64,000 bases of DNA, from NCBI GenBank assembly GCA_900291925.1, contig UWYS01000012.1, forward strand, positions 620,001 through 684,000, given 5' to 3'. Positions 34,652 through 45,082 of the stretch are shown piece after piece. Position numbers and translations under genes: made by a program. Below the pieces are notes generated by a model. It saw only the letters and a program-made list of their open reading frames with translations, had not been told where the DNA came from and did no database searches. The stretch comes from Thecaphora thlaspeos. Lineage: Eukaryota; Basidiomycota; Ustilaginomycetes; Urocystidales; Glomosporiaceae. The first letter of the stretch is position 1, and each line of letters begins with the position of its first letter.

Positions 34652-36566
34652 TCAAGCGGTAGCGCCGGAACCCATAGATGCCTGTGCGCCAGCGGTAGCG
34701 GCCAGACGGTTCCTCCTTCGCTCTGCCTCGGCTTCCTTCTCCTCTGTGATTTCAGCGACAAACTTTTCAATCTCGGCCAGCTCGAGGTTCTGTAAGGTGA
34801 CATATGCATGTGTTGCGTTCCGAAGCATGGAGGACAAAGGGAAAAAGTGCGGTCAGAATGGTATCGAGGTGCGCCTCGCTGGCGGCAGAACATGATGTGG
34901 AAAAAGGTGATGCTTGAAGTGGCGAATAGGGTCTGACGGGAGGAACTCACCCTGACCTGTCCGTGCCCGTCCATCAGAGCAATCTCGATGTCTGTTGTCG
35001 AATGAGAAGGGCACGGGAAGAAGGATGGACAATCGTGGTAGCGGCAAGTGTCAGTGTTCTGCTCGCCTGCTTTTCCGTGCTCGTCGTCGTTGTCGTCGGC
35101 GGGTCGCCCCTCATCGACATGGGTCGTTACGACCCCCCCCCCCCCCCCCCCTGCCCGCTACTCACTCTTGGCGCCTGTCTGGACGACCTCGAGCAGGCTC
35201 TTGATGGCGAGCTTGATGGTCTCGTCTTTTGTCATGTCGTCCTTGTGGTTCTTTTCGAGGAACTCGCGCACCGTCTTGGACGAGCGTCCGATCGAGTTGG
35301 CCTTCCAGGCCGAGTACATGCCCGAGGGCTCGGTCTGGTAGAGTCGCGGGATGTTTTCGTTGGCGTCAAATCCGATGATGAGCGTCGAGATGCCAAAAGG
35401 TCGGACACCGCCGGACTGTGTGTATCGCTGCGATTGGGCGAACGGACAGGCGGGAGGACGAAGAGAAAGGATAGAGGTCAGAGCACGAATCGGCGATCGA
35501 GGCAGGCTGTATGCGCCAGTGGAGCCTCAAGAGTATGGGATGACCTACCTGCTGAATCCCTGCAATGTGTCTGGTGATGTAGTCGACAGTGACGGAGTCC
35601 TCGACGGTCAGCCTGTGCGATTGGCACTCGATACGGGCCTTGTCGATCAGGATCCTGGCATCGGCGGTAAGGCCTGGAGGAAGAGAAGAGGGACCAGAAG
35701 CGGGATAGCAACAGAGGAAGAGGACAAGCGATGCGTCAAACGAGGAGCTGCTGGTCAACACCCTTCCTGCTGCGTTCCGGCGTCGGCCTCGGACTCAAGC
35801 TCGGCTTAGGGGGAGAGGATGCATACCTGCGAACGCGAGGCAGACGTGATCGTCAAGCATGGCCGTCTTCCGGATAGTCCTGGAATCTTGAAGCTGGAGA
35901 ACGCTCTTCTTTTCGACGCCTAGCACGACGACATCCTTGCCCTTGACACCGACCTAGGGGGTAGGAAGGGAGCAGCCCCGCGGGTGGCAGCACGAGAAGG
36001 CCGTGGTGATATCAGCGTGACGAACTAACGTCACGCAAGGAAACGAGCTCGCGGAGCAAAGCACTGCACTACTCACAGCGCAGGTACCCTTGCGGACAGC
36101 CTCGAGGGCGTATTCGACCTGGAATCTGCAGAGGGGGACAAATGGGTACGAGCGGCGAAGAATGCGAAGCGGACGGTGATAAATTGCGTTCAGTCGAGCA
36201 CGGCGACCGAGGCCGGCTTGCAGCTTGGCAGGGAGAGTTGACGTACAGATGGCCTGCGGCAGATGACACAGTGAGGGAGTGACGAGAGATACGAGGTAGC
36301 GTTTTGGATGTGATCGGCGAGAACAGATTACTTGCCTATCGTCGATGAAAAGCGACCAAAGCTGGAGCATCGACTCACCATCGGGAGAGAAGACGGTCAG
36401 GGCTGGAGAGCAGGGCAGGGGAGAGATGGGCGAGTGTTTGATCGGTTTCAGGAGGAGATCAGCAGCGATCAGAAGGGGAGAGGAGGCCAACAAGGGCTGG
36501 CCGGCAGGCAGGTGCAGGGGTAACGGGACGAGAACGAGACGCACCTCGATCGTAGGACCTGGACAT
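34652..36566 (-). CDS. PRE6: 20S proteasome alpha-4 subunit (PRE6/PSMA7)
   Basis: 264-aa alpha-ring subunit, nine exons on the minus strand: 36566-36545, 36402-36379, 36253-36247 (7 nt), 36125-36077, 35953-35827, 35673-35549, 35427-35166, 34991-34951 and 34789-34652. The spliced N-terminus reads [26 protein letters not shown], the proteasome alpha signature. It continues with [59 protein letters not shown] and a charged C-terminal helix ([13 protein letters not shown]). RxTVED-type wording ([14 protein letters not shown]) and length match alpha-4 rather than other alpha subunits. The 7-nt exon supplies GHL and is required to keep the frame. A 19-C homopolymer sits in intron 7 (35133-35151). 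Confidence 0.93.
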
Positions 36567-38062
36567 GGCGGACGATGTAGGGTGGGGTAGGGAGACTGCT
36601 GTTGCCGTTGGTGGTGGTGGTGTTGGTGCTGTTTAGGCTGGGCTAGATGACTGGCTGGCGGGGGGGGGGGGGGGGGCAGCAAGTGAATGAGGAAGAGGGC
36701 AGAAGGGCGATGGAGATGATGGAGTCGTCGTCGAGGAGGAGGAAGAGGAGGTGGTGGAGCGGCAAGTCGCAGCCAGCCAACCAGAAGAGGCGGGAGCGGG
36801 CTGCGGGCTGCGCCTGCCCAGGGAGCAAAGACGCGTGTCGGGCGCCCACGTAAGCACCAGTCAGCGCACGCCGGCCAAACGCGCGAAAAGCGAGGGTCCG
36901 AGCACCCTTCTCTGCGCGCACGCCCCCTCGCGGCTGCGGCTGGCTCGGTGCTGGAGGGTGACCCACCTGATGGGCCTCCCCCCTCCCCCCTCCCCACACC
37001 CTGCATGGGCCAGGCCTGCCCAAGAGGTCCACCTTGCCCTGCCTTGCCTTACCTTGCCTTTGCTTTGCTTTGGCGCACGGGATCATCTAGCAGCTGGGAC
37101 ACTTGCTGTTCATATTTCCATCTGCGGCGCCGTTCTCTCGCCGTTGCGTTTGAAGCTGCTTGCCCCTGCATCGCTGATATCGTAGGCGGACGCTGGAAGG
37201 CGCGCCTTGCCTCTCTGGGGCCGATGGAGGGCCAGCGGACCGGCGGCTGGCCGTGGTGCGTGTCGATGGTTGGTGGTGCCGAGGAGCCCCTTACCCTATT
37301 AATCTTGATTGTCTGGCGCTCTGGCTCGACTTAGGGCTGCTTACCACTTCTTTACTCCTTTTGGCCGAGGGTGGGGAGGTGTCGGTCTCGGAGGCCCCGC
37401 CGCACGCCTGCAAAGGGACACCAAAAAAAGTGGACAAAAATACAAGGCACTCCCAACGCGGGCGCCTGCCGGGCGGGGCGACCCACGGACCCCCACCAGC
37501 TGCACCCTGATCCAGCCCGCCATTGTGCTCGCCGCCACCGCCACCGCCACCACCTCCCCCTATGTCAACACCACCACCACTAACACCACCACCAACACGT
37601 CGCTGTCTCCCTCCCTCCGTCCATATAACGATACCGCCTTCTTGCGCAACCTCCCCTCTCATCAACCTCTGAACACTACCATCTACGACCTGCGACCTAC
37701 GATCATTACACGCTTCCCCACGACATCCACGCCAGCAAAGACACCCATACCTCAACGATCAAGCCAGACCTGTCGTCACGAGTGTCGACCTCTCTCGACT
37801 CAGCTCGTGCTCTGCTCGAGCTCCTTCGAGTTGCTCGCCTGCAGCAACGTCACCAAGCGCCCCCATACAGTTCTCGATCCGGTCCACATCGACGCAGCGC
37901 CAACAGAGCGCCCCCTTCTTCATCCAACCAGCAGCGCCAGCAAGCGAGATACCGAGTATCATCAACAGCTGACGCAAAGCTTCGGCAGCACCAAGCTCTC
38001 TCCGAGACCAACGCACCAGACCATTTGACCCACTGGGCCCGTAACCAACGCCTGTCAATAAC
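36567..38062. promoter_or_regulatory. Divergent promoter region, PRE6 and coiled-coil gene
   Basis: 1.5 kb between two divergent starts. Contains a 17-G homopolymer (36660-36676) near PRE6 and a CCTTGCCTT-type repeat around 37034-37070. Long open frames here are Pro/Arg/His-rich with no family similarity. Confidence 0.5.
36660..36676. repeat. 17-base G homopolymer
   Basis: Uninterrupted run of 17 guanines about 95 bp upstream of the PRE6 start codon. Confidence 0.9.
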
Positions 38063-41000
38063 ATGGCGACGGAAGAGCTGCGCCCTGTCATCCCGCGCAC
38101 CGAGTCGCACCAGAGCCTCGCCAACAATCCCGCCACCTCGCGTCCGCCACCGCCGCGCAGTCGCAACCGCGCGACCCAGCTCCGCACCACAAGCGGCCGT
38201 TCGAACTCGAGCCACAGCATCGCCTCCAAGGCGGCTCCGGACGTCCACGCGGCCCAGTCACCCTCCTCTTCCTCCGACAGAGGGATCTATCGAGACGATG
38301 ACAGAAACATCGCGACAGTCGACGCCGAAGCTGCTCGCAGCGAGACCAAGTACGGCGCACTGGGCCTCGGTGATGGGCTCGCAGTGACGTCCCCCGTCGG
38401 CAGGACATCGTCTTCAGGTTCGGCGCGCAGCTACAATTCGAGGTACGATCCGGTCTACACAGCCGAAGAGATCCCAAAGGAAGAGATCGAGCTCGCCCTC
38501 CAGGGCCTCTCGCGGGACGACCTCGTGGTGGCCCTCGGTCGAGCAAAAGTGCAGATGGACGAGGTGAACCTTGAAGATGCGGACGGACATTTTTGGCCCC
38601 CAGAGGAAGCTGCTGTCCTCCGGTGGAATTTCTACTGACCCCTTCCTCTCACTGCCCTTTTGTTGCTGCTGCCACTGTCTCCCGCCTACAGATAGACGCC
38701 AAGCTCGACGCCCAGATCCTCGCCAGCGAAGAGCTCCAGGCCTCGTCGAACTCACTCCTCAGCCAGCTCAGCCTGGCCGAGGCCGAGAACGAGTCGCTCA
38801 ATATCGTCATCCGGCAGCGCGAGGAGCGCATCGACGATCTGATGGCCGACCAGGACCGCATGGAGAGCGAGGTCTACTCCAAGATGCAGGTGATCGAGAG
38901 CCTCCGCAAGCAGCTCAACGACAGCGAAAAGCGGCGCAACGACGCAGAGCGACGGTACGGCGACCAGGTGAGCTCCTCTTGTCCACTCTCTCCACGCTCA
39001 AGCTCGGCTGTGCCGCCGCCGCCGCTGCTGCCTCATGCACCGCCTCGCGATGCAGCTACCGCTTTTTACTAATGACCCTCTCCTCGTACCCATCCGCTCC
39101 GTCTGCTCATCTGCCGCAAAGACCACGACGATGGACAAGGAGCGCCAGTACTACGTCGACACCGAGGCGCTGCTCAAGTCGCAGAAGGCTACTCAGGCGG
39201 CCTCGTACGAGAAGCTGCTCAGCCAGCACCACGAACTTTACAAGGAGCACGAGCGCCTCTCGAACAAGCTGTCCCAGATGCGGGCTCAAGGCGCCTTTGG
39301 CAGCCAGGCGGCCGATTCCGACGGATCCGGCGCTGACGACGACGACGACGACGACGCTGCTCAGGCTGCAGCCGCCGACGACGGTGCCGACAATGGGGGA
39401 GGCGCCGCTACGGACGCCCAGGCGCGAAGGCCTAGTGTGCCGGGACGCCGCGTCTCTACCTCTGCCTCGGGCTCTAGGAAGCATGCCCCCCGCACGCTGG
39501 CCGAGGAGAAGGAGTACGAGACGCTCAAGGATGAGCTCGTCACTATTCAGCGATCGCACACATCGCTGACGGATGCCATCGCTACGCTTCAGACCGAGCT
39601 CAGGGATGTGAGGGGCGAGAATGCGATATTGCGCGACCAGAACGAGACCTTCATCGACATCCTCCAGGAGAAGACGTTCAGCGGCGCGCTTCTGAGCGAG
39701 AGTGCCATGATCAGCGCCGGCCTCGGCCGCCAGAGGCTGCGAGGCGCGTCTAGGCTGGTGGGACCCTACGAGAGCGACGATGAAGACGACGACGCGGATG
39801 AAGACGACGACGACTTAGGCGGAGACAACGATGAAGGACGCGAAGCCAACACCACCCGCAATACCTCAGTCGACAATGCCGACGACGATGACGACGTCGA
39901 CGATGTCCCCGATACGCCCAAGGCACCGTCCGGCAAGGCGGCCAGCGGAAAGACCTCGAGCCGCAATGTGCGCAGGCGGAAGCAGTCTACCAGCATCCTG
40001 GCGCCGCATCCAACGGATTTGGCCAGCGAGCTCGAACAGAGCGGCAGTCTCCGGTCTGAGGCCCAAATCAGCCCGGACGAGAAGAAGCGCCGGCAAGAGA
40101 GGAGGAACGAGAGGCACGGCGCCATCTCGGACAACGTCGAAGGTGAGTGCAGGCGAGCGAGCGGCGACAGATGGCCCTGCGATGAGGTGGTGTCTGACAC
40201 GGCTCGGCCACTTCTCACATTTGCTGCGATTCCCTGCATCCACACACGGCGCAGAGCTGCAGAAAGAGGTGCGCGAGCTCCGCGAGGCCAATCAAGCCCT
40301 CACGCTCTACATTGCCAAGATCATCGACCGCATCATCGCGCGCGAGGGCTACGAAAACATCCTCGCCGTCGACGGCAAGGGCACCGTGCGTGGCGGAACA
40401 CGAAGGAAGCAGTCCAAGGCCAACCTCCGCGCGATGCCATACGACACGTTCGAAAACCCCAACCAGACCAAGCGCTCCGTTTCCAATACCAGTGCGGCCA
40501 CCAACGCCAGCACCAGTAGCGGCGGCGGCGGCGGCGGCGGAGGGCTGTTCCGCTTCGGCGGCGGTGCAGCCAGCAACAACGATGCGGCGTCCAAGTTCAG
40601 CAAGCCGCATCCACCCAAGCCAAAGCGCGGCAGCTCGATCGACTGGAGGAGCCTGCCGTTCCTCGGAGGCGGCGGCGGCACCAGCAGCAACAACGCTGGA
40701 CCCGAGCCCAACCCCAACCTGAAGCCGCTGACGCTAGCGTCAGCGTCGACCAGCTGTCTGATCGGGAAGGAGCCGGCCGCCAGCACCGGACCTGCGCGTA
40801 AAGTGCGGAGCAGCGAGGAGGTCGAGGACGAGGCCGACGTCGCCGAGCGCGAGCGGATCCGTACGGAGCTGCTTCGCCGCGGCATCCAGCCTCCGTCGCA
40901 CCAGCTTGTCCAAGGCCCTCAAAGCCCTTCCACGGCAGCGGCAGCGGCATCGGCGATGAGCGGCGGACGTACTCGAACCACCAGCGACAACGGTGGCGCG

Positions 41001-41867
41001 AGCAGCAGCGGTGGCGGTGGCTTTGCAGCCTTCTTCAGCCGCGTCGTCACGTCAGGAGGAGGCGGTGGCGGCGGAGGCAGCGGCAACGAGAGCAAGGCGG
41101 TCACCTCGCCCGACCGCTCCGATACACTCAGCGACGCCTCTACGACGCCGGGGAGTCGGTTCAACTCGCTCGACTCTGCCGCGACCCGCACCAGGTCGGG
41201 AACGGTGGGAGCCAATGGCGAAGCGTTCCCACGTACCTCTACGCCCTTGCTCTCTGACCCCGAGAAGCGGAGGGAAGAGCGTACGCGAGCCATCCAGTTG
41301 AGCGGAAGCGGTCTCACCGAATTTGTAGGGGGAGAGGGATTGGAGGGGGAGGGCATAGGAGCAGTAGCACGTGCCCGTGCACGAGCCAGAAGGGATAGGA
41401 CGGCGCTCACCCTTGCGACATCGAGAAACGGCAACGGCGAGGGGAAAGACGAGGGAACGGGCAGCGGTACGCCTTCAAGTACGCCGGGCGGTGCGAGCGA
41501 GAGTAGCAGCGTCGGCGTTGAAGGGGGGTTTGAAAGTGGGAGTTTCCTGGAGGATTCGATTGCGGGGGACGAGAGTTATAGCCTTCCCCCTCCTCCTGCC
41601 GCCGGTGCTGGTGCAGGGATGGAGGGGGCATCGCCTTTGTTGGGATACGGAAACGCCTTGCCGCCTCTTACGACGGGAGAGGAAAAGGAGCAGGGCGCGA
41701 TGGGACCGGCGACGGGGTGGAAGAGGGCATTGAGACGGATCAGTATTCTCGGTGGAGGAAGCGGTGGTGCGCCGGGTGCAGGGGGAGGTGCAGCTGGAGG
41801 AGTGTTGGGCCCATCATCGAGTCCCGCCGTGGAGCAGACAACCTTCTCTATCGACACCACTCAGTGA
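38063..41867 (+). CDS. Large coiled-coil protein of unknown function
   Basis: Predicted 1,136-aa protein from exons 38063-38563, 38692-38967, 39122-40142 and 40255-41867. All junctions keep frame; intron 2 has a TACTAAT-type branch site. Residues about 140-330 are strongly coiled coil (SEELQASSNSLLSQLSLAEAENESL; RKQLNDSEKRRNDAERR; YEKLLSQHHELYKEHERL). A second conserved-looking block straddles the last junction (ELQKEVRELREANQALTLYIAKIIDRII AREGYENIL). The rest is Ser/Gly-rich with acidic runs ([21 protein letters not shown]). The REANQALTLYI..II block resembles fungal proteins loosely called M-protein-repeat proteins. I do not recognise a function. A polarity, septal or cytoskeletal scaffold would fit the composition but is a guess. 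Confidence 0.78.
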
Positions 41868-41943
41868 TTAGACATGATCATCATACAGCACCAGTCAAAG
41901 ATTCATATACCTTATTCCTATACCCCGCGGACTGAACGCTGCA

Positions 41944-44247
41944 TCAATCCATTGCAGCACCGAACAAAACGCCACCTCCACCACTCTGACTTCTCTGAGC
42001 TGCTAGGAAATACAGATAGGCAGCGGTGAAGAAGGAAGAAAGGAGAAAGAAGGTATCGAATAGAGACCCAAAGACGATTTGGAAAGAGGGGAGGAGAGAT
42101 AGAAGAGGTACGGAAGGAAGTAGGGGTGAGGGTGGGAGGGAGGTGCGGAGTTGGATTAGTGTTGCTAGGAGGTAGATTGTCTGGGCGTGTGGGGAGGGTA
42201 AGGAGAGGAAAGGGGTCAGTATAAAGAGGGAAGAGATAACAAATGGGGAGGATGAAGAAGATGGAGGAAGAGGAGGACGGGGAGGACCTACCATGACTTC
42301 GCTCAGGACGAGGACAAGAAAACACGTTTCAACACCTCTTCCCGCCGATGCAGCTCTGAAAGCCTACATTCCGTTCGTTCGTCCGCCGCCGTCATCGTCG
42401 TTGATTATTCTTGTCAGCTTATGCAACTTTCACAACCTGCCATCACGACCAGGTCTAAAAAGGAAAAAACTCACTCGACCAAGGTAAGATAAAACCGAAC
42501 CGATACGAGCCCAAATCAAGACGCCTACGAAGACGAGGGAGATTTGCTTGGTCCATACTGCTACGTCGAGTTGGACGTCGAATAGACGAAGAAAGGAGGC
42601 TAGACTGAGAGATATAAAGTCTGGTGGTGTTGTATCGCGATACCCTAGAATGAGGAGGTTTAGCATCGACTGGCGTTGCGTTGCGGGCAACGTGGTTCGG
42701 GGTCAGTACGACCGGGACAAGGAACAAAAAGTGAAACGAAAAGGATAGCCGGGAAGAGAAGGGAAGAAGGTGGGAAACGTACGAAGACGATACGAAAAGC
42801 GCAGTAGACCGCCCAACACCATCCGATGGCGACGAGGACACGGCCGGACAAGGTGCGCGAGCGTCGATCGCGTCTGGAGAGTTGCGACATCGTGTCGAGG
42901 TCGTCTCGCATCGCAGAGGCTATTGCGCTCAGACCAAATATCTCGGACTGGAGTGTCTTTATCTCTGCGAGAGCGTCGGCGAGGGAGACGGAGGAGAGTC
43001 AGAGATGCAGCGTGCCGAGGCGGCGGCGGCGAGGGGTGGGTAAATGAGAGAGGACGGTGAACTCACCTCTAGACCTGGCATCGCCGCTCCACAGGTTGCT
43101 CAGCTTCCAGCGCGACCCACCACCGCCCTCGACGCGGACGTTTTCGCGTTCCCTTTCGAGACGCTGGAGTTCAACTCGTTTGGCTTCGAGGTCGGAGCAA
43201 GCGCGGTCGAACGAGTCGTGCGCTAGGTTGATGTCGGCTTGCGTTGGCGGGCGGCTGCACCAGACGCAAAGCGCAAAGGGAAAGAGACTTTGGCGTCAGC
43301 ACACCGCCGAATCACGGCTCGAATCGTCGGCGGGACTTACATCGACTTGCCGCGCCACTGCTCGACGGCTTCCCAGGTGGCAGCCATGGCGGCCGAGCCG
43401 GATAGCAGGGCGATGAGCGTGACGCCAATGACGGCGGTGCGAGCGAGGAGGGAGTTGAGGATGCCCGCCGACTTGTTGCTGCTGCTGCTGTTGTTGCTGG
43501 GCGATGACAGGGCTGAGGGCAGTGGTACGGAGAAGAAGAGGACGAGCCAGGGGATGAATGGCAGCGAGAGGTAGATGAGGCGGCGCGAGAGCGGAGTCGA
43601 GCCTGGCGGGCGGGTGGAGTCGGCGAAGAAAGGATGCGAGATCAGCAGTGGACAGCAGAGGGGCACATTGAGGGCGAGAAGGGATACCCACTGCTTGTGC
43701 GATACGTAAAGAGGAGGCAGATGCCGAGCGGGATCAAGACGACGGCTAGCTGTATGACGAGGAACAGGCTGGCCTTGAACGCTCCACGGATTGCGCTGCC
43801 CTCGGACGTATCGAAGCCTGCGGATTCTAGGAGCACGGCGAGGTAGAGCGTAGCCGTCTCCTCGAACGCGAGCGAGAAGAGGAAGGCGGAGAAGTTGTGC
43901 AGGTGGAATACGCCGTTGTGCGTGAATCGCAGGGGGGCGATCAGGGTGTTGCGGACATCTCGCAGCGACTTGAGCTTGTTTAAAGTTGCGCGGGAGAAGA
44001 AGGGAGAGGAGGATGTGGTGGTGTAGAGGTCTTGATCGTGTTCGTCGTCGTCGTCGTCGTCGTCGTGGAGGCTGTGTGAGGATGGCGCTGTTGCGGGTCG
44101 TGGAAGGGCGGCGGCCGAGGATGAGGATGACGAGGGTGGCTGGTCGAGCGATGCGTGTCGTGCGTGGCCGAAGAGCAAGGGGAGGAGCGAGCGTGCGCTG
44201 ACCCAGAGCGCCAATTTGAGAAGGAGGAGGAGGACGCCGAAGCTCAT
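41944..44247 (-). CDS. Golgi pH regulator (GPHR/GPR89) family membrane protein
   Basis: 563-aa polytopic protein, seven exons on the minus strand: 44247-43692, 43602-43341, 43254-43067, 42964-42783, 42669-42475, 42363-42292 and 42180-41944. The ATG gives SFGVLLLLLKLALWVS. Family landmarks: AFEETATLYLAVLLE, LARTAVIGVTLIALLSG (the most conserved GPHR stretch), a coiled loop between helices (INLAHDSFDRACSDLEAKRVELQRLERE), then AIGWCWAVYCAFRIVF/SMLNLLI, FDVQLDVAVWTKQISLVFVG, LVLVLSEVM and QTIYLLATLIQL. Animal and plant relatives are anion channels that acidify the Golgi or GTPase-linked plant receptors. A His/Asp-rich loop (HDDDDDDDEHDQD) replaces part of the first loop. The gene ends 76 bp from the convergent neighbour. 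Confidence 0.88.
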
Positions 44248-45082
44248 GGCCGGCGAGGGTGGGTGATGGTTGGTGGAAGCGTCGAGGACGAAGGCGAAGC
44301 TGTATACACGATGCGAGGACAGAGCCTCCACACGCCTGCCCGGCTTCCGAGGAAGGCGTCGGTGGATGGGGCCCGATTGTATGCAGCGCGACAGGGAAAC
44401 GATCGGGGAAGAAGGCCTGCGCTATATGGCGTCATGCGTGGGGGAGCGCGCGGCGCTTGCTTGCGTCTGTGCGTGTTTGTGGGCCGTGCGTTGACAGGCG
44501 AGCGTCGCTTGTGCGCCTCGCCCCTTTGCGCCTCGCCCCTTTGCGCCTCGCCCTCGCTGCCACCGCGCCTCCATCATCCCGCTCGTCAGGCTGCTGCCGC
44601 GTAGGCATCGCTTCGCATCCTCCTCGGCCTGCCCACGCTCGACATGGCGCGCCGGCAACCTCTCGCCGCACTCATCAGCCTAGGCCGCGGCCCCATCCGG
44701 CTGCATCCTCACTCGACCGCACCGGTCAATACCTGTTGCTGTACACCAACGTCCTCCAGCCACACCGCAGTCATCCACCGCCCAAACAATGAAGACGACT
44801 CTCGAGCGGCCGCCCTAGAGCCGCAGTGTCCCCTGTACAGCAGTCAGGCGCCAACGACATACCCGAGCGCCGGCAGCACGCTCGCCCTCGTCCCAAGCGG
44901 CCTCCCTTCGCGCGCTACTATGTAAATGGGCCACCGTCACTCGGCCTCCTCTGCTCGTCTTCCAGTTCCTCGACCATCCCAGGCATCCCCCTCCATCCCT
45001 TTCATCTTCTTCCCCCCCCCCCCCCCTTCCTCCTGACAAACTGACCTCTGTTGCTGGTCTCGGTGGCGTCACCACCATCGCC
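44248..45082. promoter_or_regulatory. Divergent promoter region, GPHR-type gene and esterase pseudogene
   Basis: Contains a 15-bp repeat, about 2.9 copies of TGCGCCTCGCCCCTT at 44512-44554, and a 15-C homopolymer at 45012-45026, about 55 bp before the esterase start. Confidence 0.6.
44512..44554. repeat. 15-bp tandem repeat, 2.9 copies
   Basis: Unit TGCGCCTCGCCCCTT, two perfect copies and a partial third, in a divergent promoter. Confidence 0.85.
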
